Shown: one piece after another, positions 32,724-42,081 of the stretch
How the letters are laid out: each line of letters starts with the position of its first letter
Numbering within the stretch: the stretch's first letter is position 1
Assembly (NCBI GenBank): GCA_027307325.1
Contig: DAHUXE010000149.1
Location: 1-52,256 of the forward strand
Direction of reading: 5' to 3'
Length of the DNA: 52,256 nucleotides
From: Gammaproteobacteria bacterium
Lineage (GTDB): Bacteria > Pseudomonadota > Gammaproteobacteria > Steroidobacterales > Steroidobacteraceae
Made by a program: the position numbers and the translations under genes
Notes under the pieces: model-generated
Told to the model about the DNA's origin: nothing
Seen by the model: the letters and a program-made list of their open reading frames with translations, nothing else
Databases searched by the model: none

Positions 32724-34139
32724 TCAGAACTGGAAGTAGATGAAGGCACTGCCGGCCCCCTGCGCAATGACGATCGCGAACGCGAGCAGCCCCCAGACGA
32801 TGCTCACGAGCACTGCAGGGGCGCGCGCGATCACCGACTCGAGCGTACGGCCGCGCATCAGCCAGTGCGTCGCCACCATGCCGCCGACGATGACCAGCAC
32901 GCACAGGAGACTAAAGGTATCGAGAATCGGTTTGACGGCGCCGCTCTGCCCGAGCATGCCACGCAACACGACCCAGGCCTTGCCGAAGGTCTTGGCGCGG
33001 AAGAACACCCAGGTAACGTTGACGAGCGCATACGTCAGGAGCCCGAGCACGACGAACATGAGCGGCCCGGGCCGATAGTTGGCGAAACGTGCGCGCAGGG
33101 CGCGCTCGGCCGCGAGGTACAACCCGTGCAGTCCTCCCCAGGCGACGAAGGTCCAGTTGGCGCCGTGCCAGAGGCCGCCGAGCAGCATGGTGGTCATGAG
33201 CGCGGCGTACGTGCGGCGGGCGCCGTGGCGGTTGCCGCCGAGCGGAATGTACAGGTAGTCACGCAGCCAGGAGGACAGCGTGATGTGCCAGCGCCGCCAG
33301 AAGTCCGAGAAGCCGACCGCCGCGTACGGGAAGCGGAAGTTGTCCGACATGGCGAAGCCGAGACACAGCGCCGCACCGATCGCGGTGGTCGAGTACCCGG
33401 CGAAGTCGCAGAAGATCTGGCCGCTGAAGGCGAGCGTGCCCGCCCAGGCATCGAGCGTGCCCGGGATCTTGTCGCCGTCGTAGACGCTCTCGGCGACGTG
33501 CGAGAGGAAGCTGTCGGCGAGCACCACCTTGTTGAAGAGGCCGATGGTCATGAGCGCCAGCCCGAAGCGCAGTTGCTGCGGGCTCGCCGCGCGCGGCGTC
33601 TCGAACTGGGGCACGAGCTCCGTCGGGCGCATGATGGGTCCGGCGACCAGGTGCGGGAAGAAGGTCACGAACAGCGCGTAGTCGAGCAGGTTCTGCGCCG
33701 GCAGCGCGCGCCGCAGGTACACGTCGAGCGTGTACGACATGGTCGCGAAGGTATAGAAGGAGATGCCGACCGGCAGCACGATGTCGTAGTGCGCCGGGTG
33801 GTAGGCCACTCCGAGCGCGGACATCACGGCAGTGAAGTTGTCGAGCAGGAACTGCCCGTACTTGAAGTAGCCCAGCATCCCGAGGTTCGCCACTACCGAC
33901 AGCACCATCCACGCATGGCGCGCGGCCTGGCGGCGTGCCTTGACCAGCCCCTGCGCCGCGTACCAGTCGACCACCGTCGACACCCACAGCAGGATCACGA
34001 AGGGAGGATTCCACGCCGAATAGAACAGGTAGCTCGCAACGATGAGATTGATCTTCTTCGTCGTCCAGCTGAACGGCAGCGAGTGCATGGCGAGCACGCA
34101 CGCGAAGAACACCATGAACGTAAGAGAGTTGAAGACCAT
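32724..34139 (-). CDS. MBOAT-family O-acyltransferase (AlgI-like)
   Basis: 471 residues with about 10-12 membrane segments. Diagnostic AlgI/DltB features are PVGISFYTFATMSYTLDVY, FVTFFPHLVAGPIMRP, GFSDFWRRWHITLSSWLRDYLYIPLGG and the active-site His in MLLGGLWHGANWTFVAWGGLHG. The enzyme passes an acetyl group from the cytoplasm across the inner membrane for O-acetylation of a glycan. Two SGNH-like genes follow directly on the same strand. No glycan synthesis genes are in the window, so the acceptor is unknown. Confidence 0.93.
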   Translation of the reverse strand: MVFNSLTFMVFFACVLAMHSLPFSWTTKKINLIVASYLFYSAWNPPFVILLWVSTVVDWYAAQGLVKARRQAARHAWMVLSVVANLGMLGYFKYGQFLLDNFTAVMSALGVAYHPAHYDIVLPVGISFYTFATMSYTLDVYLRRALPAQNLLDYALFVTFFPHLVAGPIMRPTELVPQFETPRAASPQQLRFGLALMTIGLFNKVVLADSFLSHVAESVYDGDKIPGTLDAWAGTLAFSGQIFCDFAGYSTTAIGAALCLGFAMSDNFRFPYAAVGFSDFWRRWHITLSSWLRDYLYIPLGGNRHGARRTYAALMTTMLLGGLWHGANWTFVAWGGLHGLYLAAERALRARFANYRPGPLMFVVLGLLTYALVNVTWVFFRAKTFGKAWVVLRGMLGQSGAVKPILDTFSLLCVLVIVGGMVATHWLMRGRTLESVIARAPAVLVSIVWGLLAFAIVIAQGAGSAFIYFQF

Positions 34140-34292
34140 GGACTTGCCGCCCGCTTGGTTCGCGCGGGTCTTGACGTTTTTCGGTTAATCCCGCGGGGCG
34201 CCAGGGCGCCCCCGGAGGATCATGCCTCAGCCGGGCGCGCGGGCGCAACGGCCGCGCCGGCGCAACGGGCGCGCGCCGCCCACAGCTCCTCG
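34140..34292. other. Intergenic region with GC hairpin
   Basis: 153 bases between the MBOAT start and the permease stop. A perfect 8-base inverted repeat (GGGGCGCC/GGCGCCCC, 34195-34212) with only two bases between the arms lies here. No T run follows on the minus strand. The MBOAT promoter should be in this region. No gene is seen. Confidence 0.4.
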
Positions 34293-35693
34293 CTAATGCC
34301 CCGCGGGCTTGCGGTAGCGGAGCTGGTAGAGGAGCGCCAGGCAGCCGAGAAAGGGGACGCCGAACACCAGCGTCAGGCGAAACGCCGGCGTGAACAGCGT
34401 CGTGATCAGCACCGCCGCCATGAGTCCCGCCCCGAGCAGAGTCGTGCCGGGAAAGCCGGCCATGCGGAATCGCAGCGGCGGCGCGCCGCTTCGCTCGCGT
34501 GCGCGGCGGAAGTAATAGTGCGTGACGAATATCATCATCCAGGTGAACAGTGCGCCGAAAGACGAGATCGCCACCATCAGGATGAAGGAGGTCTGCGGCG
34601 CCATCACGCTGAGCGCCGTGGCGAGCGCGATGCCGAGGCTCGAGAGCAGCAGCGAGTTGAGCGGCACGCCGCGGCCGCTCAGGGCGCCGAAGCGCCGCGG
34701 GGCGTGGCCGGCGCGCGCCAGGCTGAACATCATGCGCGTCGTGATGTAGAGCTGGCTGTTCATGGCGGAGAGTGCGGCAATCAGGATCACGAAGTTGAGA
34801 ACGCCGGCGGCGGCGGGCACGCCCAGCGCGCGCATCACCTTGACGAACGGGCTCTCGTCGATGCCCGCCGCCGTCCACGGCACGATCGCCAGCACCAGTG
34901 CGAGCGTCAGCAGGTAGAAGAGCACCAGCCGCAGGACCGTCGAGCGGAACGCGCGCACCACCGCGACCTCGGGTTGCGCGGCCTCGCCGGCCGCGACCGC
35001 GATCATCTCGATGCTGAGGTAGCTGAAGATCGCCATGATCACCGCCACCCACGCGCCCCACGCTCCATGAGGAAAGAGTCCGCCGTGGTCGAGATAGTTG
35101 TGAAAACCGACGCCCGCGGCGCCGCCGGCCGCCGGCGGCGCCCGCAGCAGCATATAGCCTGCCAGTGCGATGAACAGCACGATGGCCGTCACTTTGACCG
35201 CGGAGAACCAGTACTCGATGGCGCCGAAGACGTTGACGCTGAGCGCGTTGACCGTGATGAGAAGCGCCGAGAACGCCACGATCCACAGCCAGCCGGGCGG
35301 CGCCGGAAACCAGAAGTGCATGTAGAGCGCGACCGCGGTCACCTCGGTGCCGACCGCCAGCACGATGCAGGTCCAGTAGGCGTAGCGCACCAGGAAGCCG
35401 GCCAGCGGCCCGAGGTAAAACTCCGCGTACGCCCCGAAGGAGCCCGAGGTGGGGTGCGCGACCGTCATCTCGGCCAGGCATCCCATGAGCAGCAGCGCGA
35501 TCAGCGCGCCGACGCCATAGCTCAGGAGCACCGCCGGCCCCGCCAGAGTGATGGCAAAGCCGCTGCCGAGGAACAGCCCGGTACCGATGGCGCCGCCGAT
35601 CGCGATCATGGTCATGCGGCGTGCGCTCAGGGTACGCTGCAGGCCGCGCTCGCGTTCGATGATGCGGTCGAAGTCGTCGTCGGAATCGCTCAT
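34293..35693 (-). CDS. APC-superfamily amino acid permease
   Basis: 466 residues with about 12 membrane segments. The N-terminus LQRTLSARRMTMIAIGGAIGTGLFLGSG is the first-helix signature of the AAT (GabP/AroP/LysP-type) branch, with the substrate-binding G-A-I-G-T-G turn. Further matches are EMTVAHPTSGSFGAYAEFYLGPLAGF and FSYLSIEMIAVAAGEA. It imports an amino acid with a proton; the substrate cannot be told. ATG at 35693 is chosen; a GTG at 35729 would add 12 residues. It diverges from the DUF4197 gene across 39 bases, so the two share a very short promoter region. Confidence 0.9.
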   Translation of the reverse strand: MSDSDDDFDRIIERERGLQRTLSARRMTMIAIGGAIGTGLFLGSGFAITLAGPAVLLSYGVGALIALLLMGCLAEMTVAHPTSGSFGAYAEFYLGPLAGFLVRYAYWTCIVLAVGTEVTAVALYMHFWFPAPPGWLWIVAFSALLITVNALSVNVFGAIEYWFSAVKVTAIVLFIALAGYMLLRAPPAAGGAAGVGFHNYLDHGGLFPHGAWGAWVAVIMAIFSYLSIEMIAVAAGEAAQPEVAVVRAFRSTVLRLVLFYLLTLALVLAIVPWTAAGIDESPFVKVMRALGVPAAAGVLNFVILIAALSAMNSQLYITTRMMFSLARAGHAPRRFGALSGRGVPLNSLLLSSLGIALATALSVMAPQTSFILMVAISSFGALFTWMMIFVTHYYFRRARERSGAPPLRFRMAGFPGTTLLGAGLMAAVLITTLFTPAFRLTLVFGVPFLGCLALLYQLRYRKPAGH

Positions 35694-35732
35694 CGGCACA
35701 GAAGAGTCTACACTCCCTGCCCGGGACACAAG

Positions 35733-36437
35733 ATGCAGCCCGCACCCCTCCGGCAGCGTTGCGCACTCCTCATTCTCTGGACGCTATGCTCTGCGGCCAT
35801 CCCGCCGGCGTCGGCGCAGCTCGCCGCGCTCAGCTCGAGAGACGCCGCCGGCGGCCTGCGCGCCGCCCTCTCGCAGGGTATTGGCACCGCGGTGGCCCAG
35901 CTCGGCGCGCGCAACGGCTTCCTCGATGACCCGAAGGTCGCAATCCCGTTGCCGCCGGCGCTCGAGAAGGTTGAGCGTGCGCTGCGGCTGGTCGGCATGA
36001 GCGGCCAGGCGGACGAGCTGCGGGTGACCATGAATCACGCCGCCGAGCAGGCAGTGGCCCAGGCGAAACCGGTGTTCGAGGATGCGCTGCGACGCATGAC
36101 GCTCACCGACGCCAAGGGAATCCTGACCGGCGGGGACGATGCGGGTACGCAATACTTCCGCCGCGCGACCAGCGTGCAGCTCACCCAGAAGTTCAAGCCG
36201 ATCGTCGCGGGCGCCACCGCGAGACTGAAGCTCGCGTCGCAGTACGACCAGCTCGCCGGCAAGGCGGCGCAGCTCGGGCTGCTCTCCGCCGGGGACGCCA
36301 ACCTCGACGATTACGTCACCGCCAGGGCGCTCGACGGCCTGTTCAGCCGCATCGCCGACGAGGAACGCGCCATCCGCAAGGACCCGCTCGGCCAGGCAAG
36401 CTCGCTGATCAGGCGAGTGTTCGGCGCTGCCCGGTAG
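35733..36437 (+). CDS. Exported DUF4197 protein
   Basis: 234 residues from the ATG at 35733. The signal peptide ends at ASAQ. The mature part shows the DUF4197 pattern: GLRAALSQGIGTAVAQLGARNGFLDDPKVAIPLPPAL, ALRRMTLTDAKGILTGGDDAGTQYFRRAT and DYVTARALDGLFSRIADEE. It is mostly helical. The function is unknown; the family is widespread in proteobacteria. The frame stays open far upstream by chance (antisense to the permease and MBOAT genes), and only this last part resembles a protein family. It converges on the DUF885 gene with a 12-base gap. Confidence 0.9.
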   Translation: MQPAPLRQRCALLILWTLCSAAIPPASAQLAALSSRDAAGGLRAALSQGIGTAVAQLGARNGFLDDPKVAIPLPPALEKVERALRLVGMSGQADELRVTMNHAAEQAVAQAKPVFEDALRRMTLTDAKGILTGGDDAGTQYFRRATSVQLTQKFKPIVAGATARLKLASQYDQLAGKAAQLGLLSAGDANLDDYVTARALDGLFSRIADEERAIRKDPLGQASSLIRRVFGAAR

Positions 36438-36449
36438 CGCTGACCGCCC

Positions 36450-38237
36450 TCAGTAGTTCGCGGCCGCGCGCACCTCGCTTGCGGGCTTGTAGAGGTCGGC
36501 GAGCAGCTCCGGCGCCACGATCGCGAGCGGCGTCGTGCCGTAGGAGAGCAGCCGGTCGTGGAAATCGCGCAGCGACGCTTCCGCGCCCTGGCGCTGCAGG
36601 TACTCACTCAGCAGATTCTCGATCTGCAGTCTCCCGACCGAGTAGGCGATGACGTAGCCGGGGCGGGTGGCGATCCCGGCGACCGCGGCTTCGGCCTGCT
36701 CCCTGGTAAATCCGGTCTCGGCGGCGAAGAACTCCACGGCGTGCTCGTAGGTCCACTCGCCCCCGGCAAGCTTCGGGTCCACGACCGCGCGCGCGCCGCG
36801 CACGCGCTCCCAGCGTGCGACGTCGAGGCGCCCGTCGAGATCGTCGCCATAGAGCCCCAGCCGCACGAACATCTCCTCGCCGTAGAAGGCCCAGCCTTCG
36901 GCGAACGCGCTGCTGAACTCAACCCGGCGCACGAAATCCGGGTGGCGCCTGGCGATCGACAGCTGCATGAAGTGGCCGGGCAACGCCTCGTGCGCCGCGG
37001 TGGAGAGGATGCGGTCGCGGTCGAAGTCCTCGTTCATGTCGAGCCGGGCGGCTGCCTCCGCCAGCGACTTCGGCGGAGTAATGTAGTAATAGCCGGTGGT
37101 CGACAGCGAGAAGAGGCGCGGCGGATTCATCGAGGCACCGGGCGACACCGGCTGCAGGAACGCCGGCGTCTCGACGATCTGCATGCTGCCGAGCCAAGCG
37201 GGAATCGTCACCAGGTCCTGATCGGTCACGAACTTGCGCAGCTGCGCGATGCAGGCGCGGTAGTAGTCGATGAGCGCGGCGCCACCCGGCGCGAGCCCGC
37301 CGCCGCTCGGCGCGCCGAGCGCCACGCCACGGTGCTGCGCCACCTGCCGCAGCCAGGCCTCCTCCGCCCAGCCGTGAGCGAGCTCGTCCTGCGCGATGCG
37401 CTCGACGTCGCCCGAGTCGAAGGGCAGCAGCTGCTCCTCCTTGAGCATGCGGTCGTAGGCCGCGCGCCCGATGGCGTAATTCTCCGGCCATGAAGCCACG
37501 TGGGCCTCGATGTGCTGCCCGGTCCTGGCGATCGCAGCGAGCGCCACATCGCGTGCGCGCAGGAACGCGGTGTATTCGCGCGAGTGGGCGCCGAGCTGGG
37601 CGCGCGCGCCCTCGGTGAGCGCACCCTTGAGGAAATCGGGTGCGCCCGCGAGCTGCCTGGCGCCGACGACTCCGTAGAGGTGTCCGGGCGTGGTCGCGAG
37701 CCGCTCGGCGGCGGCTATGTAGGCCGGCGCACCCGCCAGGCGCCGGGCGATGTCCTCCCAGGCGCGCTTCAGGTCGGCCGCGGTGGCGCCCTCCTCGCCC
37801 ACGACCGGCAGATGCTCGAACTGCACGAATATCACCCTGACGATGCCGCTGGCGCCCTCGGCGTAGTCCTTGCGGTCGGTCTGATAGACGAGCAGCTCGT
37901 CGAGGCTGCGAGTGAGGTTGGCGCGCAGCAGTGTGGCGTCGTCACGGTCCACGAGCTGGGTGCGCGCGTCGAAGCCGGCCGCGATCGCTTCCAGGCGGCT
38001 TTGCCATTCGCGCAGCCGCTGCACCTGAGCGGCGCGAAATGCCTCGCTGGGCGATTGCAGCTCGCCGTCGTGGCCCGGAATGCCGAGATAGGTCGCCGTC
38101 ATGGGGAATATGGCGGCGGTCGTGTAGGTGATGTCCTGAGCGAGGCTGACGAGCGCCTCATGCGCGGTCTGCGCGTGCGCCACGCCGGCGGCGAGCGCGG
38201 CGCATGCGGTCAGCGCCGCAATTCTGGATGCGTTCAT
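36450..38237 (-). CDS. DUF885-family metallopeptidase-like exported protein
   Basis: 595 residues from the ATG at 38237 with AGGAG just upstream. The signal peptide ends at AHAQ. The DUF885 core has the zinc motif HEALPGH (416-422, an H-E-x-x-x-G-H variant) and the downstream EFSSAFAEGWAFYGEEM that supplies a third ligand. Other landmarks are YLGIPGHDGEL near the N-terminus and SVGRLQIENLL near the end. Members are predicted periplasmic carboxypeptidase-like enzymes (M3/M32-type fold), with peptide substrates suspected but seldom shown. The motif is complete, so activity is likely. Confidence 0.9.
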   Translation of the reverse strand: MNASRIAALTACAALAAGVAHAQTAHEALVSLAQDITYTTAAIFPMTATYLGIPGHDGELQSPSEAFRAAQVQRLREWQSRLEAIAAGFDARTQLVDRDDATLLRANLTRSLDELLVYQTDRKDYAEGASGIVRVIFVQFEHLPVVGEEGATAADLKRAWEDIARRLAGAPAYIAAAERLATTPGHLYGVVGARQLAGAPDFLKGALTEGARAQLGAHSREYTAFLRARDVALAAIARTGQHIEAHVASWPENYAIGRAAYDRMLKEEQLLPFDSGDVERIAQDELAHGWAEEAWLRQVAQHRGVALGAPSGGGLAPGGAALIDYYRACIAQLRKFVTDQDLVTIPAWLGSMQIVETPAFLQPVSPGASMNPPRLFSLSTTGYYYITPPKSLAEAAARLDMNEDFDRDRILSTAAHEALPGHFMQLSIARRHPDFVRRVEFSSAFAEGWAFYGEEMFVRLGLYGDDLDGRLDVARWERVRGARAVVDPKLAGGEWTYEHAVEFFAAETGFTREQAEAAVAGIATRPGYVIAYSVGRLQIENLLSEYLQRQGAEASLRDFHDRLLSYGTTPLAIVAPELLADLYKPASEVRAAANY

Positions 38238-38332
38238 GGGGCTCCTGCTGAGTTGGCGGCGCCGCGGCGCACGGGCCGCGCCGCCGATTATGTTGCGAAC
38301 ACGGTTCGCGATCCAGGAGGCGGGACGCAGCT

Positions 38333-40645
38333 TCAGCGGCGTGCGGCGCGCCGCTGCCGGGCGCTCAGCCAGGTGACGCCCGCGAGCAGCGTGATCCAGT
38401 CGCAGGAACCCCCCCCGCCGCCGCCGCCCGGCGGCGCGGTGATGGTGAGCTGCGCGGAACCCGTCGCGCTGGCATCGGTCGCGGAGACGGCGGTGATGGT
38501 CACGGTCGCGGGCGCCGGTACGCTCGCCGGGGCGGAGTAGACTCCCGCCGAAGTGATCGTGCCCGCGGTGGCACTGCCGCCGACGAGCCCGTTCACCTCC
38601 CAGGTCACCGTCGGGCTGGCGGCATTCGCGAGCGTCGCGCTGAACGTCGCGCTGCCACCCGCCTGGACGCTGCCGGTCGCCGGGCATATATCCACCACAA
38701 CCGCAGGGGCTGCGGCCGAGCAGGCACTCTGGCCGGCCGTCGCCGGCGCGCGCGTGGTCGCCGACGCCGGCGTAATGACTACGTCGGCCGTGTCGCTATG
38801 GCCCGCGTCGTCGGTCACGGTGAGCGCCACGGTCCCGACGCCGCAGGCGGGCGCCGTAACGGATGCCCTGGAGGTCGCCCCACCCGTGATGACGAGCTGG
38901 AGCCCGCCGCTCACCGCGCTCCATTGATAGCTGCTCACGGTGTGACCGTTGGCCGCGCCGCTGCCGCGGCCATCGAGCGTCACGCTCTGGCCCGCCGTTA
39001 CGCTCGCGGGAACCGCGACCGCGGCGATCGGGCGCAGCGCCGCGGTGAGCGCCCCCGGCGCGTTGGCCATGCCGGCGCCGCAGGTCCGATCGTCGCGCGT
39101 GCAGATGCATTCGGAGTTTTGCACGTCGCTGGCCCCGGCGGGGACATGGCACATCGGCGGCTGGGCGCCGGTCGCATCGAGCGAGGTCTGCGGATAAGGC
39201 AGCGCGCCCTCCTTCAGCCGCGAGATCAGCTGGCAGGAGTTGAGGCTGCTGTTGACCGTCGACATGAGCGCCGCAATCCCGGAAACGACCGGCGCGGAGA
39301 AGCTCGTGCCGGTGTCGTAGGTGCGGTACTGCCCCGCGCTAACGCTGCACCCGGGAATGGGGGGCGTCGTGGTCGGATCGCAGTAGTAGAGCCCGGTGTA
39401 GTCGTTGGCATCGGGAGTCGTCGCACCGAGGTTGGTGGTCGACGTCATCGGGTAGATGCAGGCAGTCTGGCCGCCCGTAAACGCGTTACCGCAGTTTCCC
39501 GCCGGCGCGCCGAGCGCGATCTCGGTACCGAGGCTGCTGTAGCCGACCTTGGTGCCGGCCTGGCGGAGCCCCGCCACCGCAGCGACGCCCGGACAGTTGG
39601 CCGGCGCATCCACCGGGCCACCTTCGTTGCCGGCCGAAACGACGACCAGCACACCGGCCACCGAGAGCTGGGCGATGGCCTCGATGTAGCTCGCCGGGCA
39701 GCTGCCGGTGCCGCCGAGGCTCATATTGATGATCCTGGCCGGGTTCGGGTTGCCCGGGGCGCCGCTCACCGCGATTCCACCCGCCCACAGCATGGCGGCG
39801 ATGATGTCGGAATCCAGGCCGCCGCACTTGCCGAGCGCGCGCACCGGCAGGATCGGCGAGCCCCAGGTGAGACCGGCGACGCCGACGCCGTTGTTGGTGA
39901 CCGCGCCGAGAATCCCCGCGACGCGCGTGCCGTGCCAGGAGCTCGGTTCCGCGGTGGCCTTGCCGCACTCGCTCGGGCTGTTGGTGATGTCGGAGCTGGT
40001 GATCCAGTCGCCGGGGTCCGCCGCGCCCGCTCCCGGGCAGGCGCCACCGTTCGCGACGACCGGATCCGAGATGAAGCAGTAGCCGGGCAGCAGGCGGCCG
40101 GCGAGATCCGGGTGGTCGGGCCGCACACCGGTGTCGATGTCGGCGATGACGAGGGTGGTGCTGCCCGTGGTGACGCCCCAGGCATTGAGCGCATCGACGG
40201 CGCTCGGGGTCGCCGCGGCCGTCTGCAGGTACCACTGCTCGCCGTACAGCGGATCGTTCGGCGCGGCGTGAATGTAGCGGCGCTCATCGGGCACCGCGTA
40301 CTCGACCTCGGGGTCCGCGCGCAGCCGCGCCAGAGTCGCGGCCGCCGGCTCACCCGCCGCCGCCTCCACCTGCACGGCATGGATGAGCGCGGTGATCGGG
40401 CGATGCGCCATGAGCCGTGCGCCGCTGCGCAAGGTGAGCGCAGCAACGCGCTGCCGCTCCTCGCCGCCGGCGGTGGCGGCGCGCAGCTTGACGATCAGCA
40501 GCTGCGGGGCCGCGGCGGGAGCGGCGTGCGGGTGGGTTCGCACCGGGTTCACCTCCGCAGTGCTCCCGGGCGTTGCGCTCAGCAGCGCGAGCAGGCACAG
40601 GCTCGCCCGCCAGCGCACTAACATACCTTCGCAACGGATGTCCAT
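38333..40645 (-). CDS. Subtilisin-like (S8) exported serine protease with sorting-type tail
   Basis: 770 residues. Signal peptide, then an inhibitor-like propeptide (about 45-130), then the S8 domain with catalytic Asp171 (DTG), His238 (WHGTRVAGI) and Ser448 (GTSFSAP); the oxyanion Asn is in SAGNEGG. Eight or more cysteines in and after the domain suggest disulfides. The C-terminal third has a PKD/Ig-like segment (DGRGSGAANGHTVSSYQWS) and a second Ig-like domain (TWEVNGLVGGSATAG). The end is a Gly7 run, then SCDWITLLAGVTWLSARQ and a basic tip, resembling GlyGly-CTERM sorting tails. The start is uncertain: ATG at 40645, ATG at 40624 or GTG at 40618 all keep the signal peptide. Confidence 0.9.
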   Translation of the reverse strand: MDIRCEGMLVRWRASLCLLALLSATPGSTAEVNPVRTHPHAAPAAAPQLLIVKLRAATAGGEERQRVAALTLRSGARLMAHRPITALIHAVQVEAAAGEPAAATLARLRADPEVEYAVPDERRYIHAAPNDPLYGEQWYLQTAAATPSAVDALNAWGVTTGSTTLVIADIDTGVRPDHPDLAGRLLPGYCFISDPVVANGGACPGAGAADPGDWITSSDITNSPSECGKATAEPSSWHGTRVAGILGAVTNNGVGVAGLTWGSPILPVRALGKCGGLDSDIIAAMLWAGGIAVSGAPGNPNPARIINMSLGGTGSCPASYIEAIAQLSVAGVLVVVSAGNEGGPVDAPANCPGVAAVAGLRQAGTKVGYSSLGTEIALGAPAGNCGNAFTGGQTACIYPMTSTTNLGATTPDANDYTGLYYCDPTTTPPIPGCSVSAGQYRTYDTGTSFSAPVVSGIAALMSTVNSSLNSCQLISRLKEGALPYPQTSLDATGAQPPMCHVPAGASDVQNSECICTRDDRTCGAGMANAPGALTAALRPIAAVAVPASVTAGQSVTLDGRGSGAANGHTVSSYQWSAVSGGLQLVITGGATSRASVTAPACGVGTVALTVTDDAGHSDTADVVITPASATTRAPATAGQSACSAAAPAVVVDICPATGSVQAGGSATFSATLANAASPTVTWEVNGLVGGSATAGTITSAGVYSAPASVPAPATVTITAVSATDASATGSAQLTITAPPGGGGGGGSCDWITLLAGVTWLSARQRRAARR

Positions 40646-40860
40646 CCGATTCTTTGTAGTGAAAGTTCTCCGGACGCGAAAGCTGTCGGCCCGCTACGAC
40701 AACACGTTCCCGAACCCCGCCGCGCATTCTGCCTATTTGCGATGCGCTTCACACTCATGCCCCGCCGGAGAGGACCTGATGGCTTGCAGGCTCTGCCTCC
40801 GGAGCGGCCTCAGGCCCCGTGATATCCTCGCCGCCGGTCACGATTTCAGGGGGACGGGCC
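40646..40860. other. Divergent intergenic region, subtilase and MFS genes
   Basis: 215 bases with no gene seen. Both promoters should lie here. A slightly AT-richer patch is present around 40640-40680, but no convincing -35/-10 pair was found. Just before the MFS start lies the strong ribosome site AGGGGG. Confidence 0.3.
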
Positions 40861-42081
40861 GTGATCGGCTACTTCAGAATGCTCACCCGGCCGCAGCTGC
40901 ACGCCTATCTGGCCGCGCTCGGCGGCTGGTCGCTCGATGCGCTGGATTTCTTCGTCTTCGTCTTCAGCCTGAGCGCGATCAGCGCCGAGTTTCATACCAC
41001 GGTGAAGGCGGTGGCCGAGGGCGTGTTTCTCACGCTGGCATTCCGCCCGCTCGGCGCACTGGTGTTCGGCTGGCTGGCGGAGAAGTACGGGCGCCGGCCG
41101 ATCCTGATGCTGAACGTCGTGAGCTATTCGGCGGTGCAGCTCGCCACCGCGTTTGCGCCCAGCCTGACGGTGCTGCTCGCGCTGCGCGCGCTGTTCGGCT
41201 TCGCCATGGGCGGCGAGTGGGGCGTCGGCGCCGCGCTCGCGCTCGAGACGCTGCCGGCGCGCGGCCGGGGATTCTTCTCGGGCCTGCTGCAGGAGGGGTA
41301 CGTGCTCGGCTACCTGCTGGCGTCGGTAGTGTTCGCGGTGCTGTTCGTACACGTCGGCTGGCGCGGCATGTTCATCATCAGCTCGGTCTCGGCGCTGCTG
41401 GTGGTCTACATCCGCTTCGGAGTTCAGGAGTCCCCTGCCTGGGTCGCGGGCCAGGCTCCGCACCGCGCCTCCGCCGCCGAGATCTGGGGCGCGGTGACCA
41501 ACTACCTCCCGACACTCCTTTACCTCGTGGTACTGATGGCGTGCTTCAACGCCTTCTCCCACGGCTCGCAGGACCTGTACCCGACCTTCCTGCAGAAGCA
41601 GCACGGATTCGCGCCGAGCGTGACCGGCAGCATCGCGGTCATCATGAACATCGGGGCACTGCTCGGTGGCATCTGCTTCGGTGCGCTCTCCGAGCGCATC
41701 GGCCGCAAACGCGCCATCGTGCTCGCCGCAGCCCTATCGCTACCCATGATCCCGCTGTGGGCGTACTCGCAGACGGCGGTGACGCTGGCGCTCGGCGGCT
41801 TCCTCATGCAATTCATGGTGCAGGGGGCATGGGGCGTCGTGCCGGCGCACCTCAACGAGCTCGCGCCGCCCTCGGTGCGCGCCATTCTGCCGGGCTTTGC
41901 CTACCAGCTCGGCAACCTGGCGATGTCGAAGATGGCCCCCTTGCAGACCGGCATCGCCGAAGCGCACGGTAACGACTATGCGGACGTGCTCTCGGTGACG
42001 ATCGCGGTGGTGGCCGTGGCGCTGATCCTCGTCACCTGGTCCGGCCGCGAAGCTCACGCGGCGGAGCTGAAAGTCGCCTGA
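40861..42081 (+). CDS. MFS transporter, SHS (sialate/lactate:H+ symporter)-like
   Basis: 406 residues with 12 membrane segments. GTG at 40861 is the start, eight bases after AGGGGG; the frame upstream is unsupported. The first helix has LGGWSLDALDFFVFVFSLSAI, the loop between helices 2 and 3 is FGWLAEKYGRRPIL, and ALFGFAMGGEWGVGAALALE follows. These are typical of the SHS/NanT/JEN-like branch that imports monocarboxylates or sialic acid with protons. The second loop repeats as FGALSERIGRKRAI. The substrate is not determinable, and no catabolic genes are adjacent. Confidence 0.88.
   Translation: MIGYFRMLTRPQLHAYLAALGGWSLDALDFFVFVFSLSAISAEFHTTVKAVAEGVFLTLAFRPLGALVFGWLAEKYGRRPILMLNVVSYSAVQLATAFAPSLTVLLALRALFGFAMGGEWGVGAALALETLPARGRGFFSGLLQEGYVLGYLLASVVFAVLFVHVGWRGMFIISSVSALLVVYIRFGVQESPAWVAGQAPHRASAAEIWGAVTNYLPTLLYLVVLMACFNAFSHGSQDLYPTFLQKQHGFAPSVTGSIAVIMNIGALLGGICFGALSERIGRKRAIVLAAALSLPMIPLWAYSQTAVTLALGGFLMQFMVQGAWGVVPAHLNELAPPSVRAILPGFAYQLGNLAMSKMAPLQTGIAEAHGNDYADVLSVTIAVVAVALILVTWSGREAHAAELKVA

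Noticed and set aside
32682-35732. A plus-strand open frame of about 1,000 codons running into the DUF4197 gene
   Set aside because: It is antisense to the MBOAT and permease genes, which have clear families. Its composition is Arg/His/Glu-rich with no domain, as expected from GC-rich shadow frames. Only its last 234 codons are a real protein.
38798-40621. A plus-strand open frame of 607 codons
   Set aside because: It is opposite the subtilase, which has a complete catalytic triad. The frame is low-complexity Arg/Ala/Gly/Asp.
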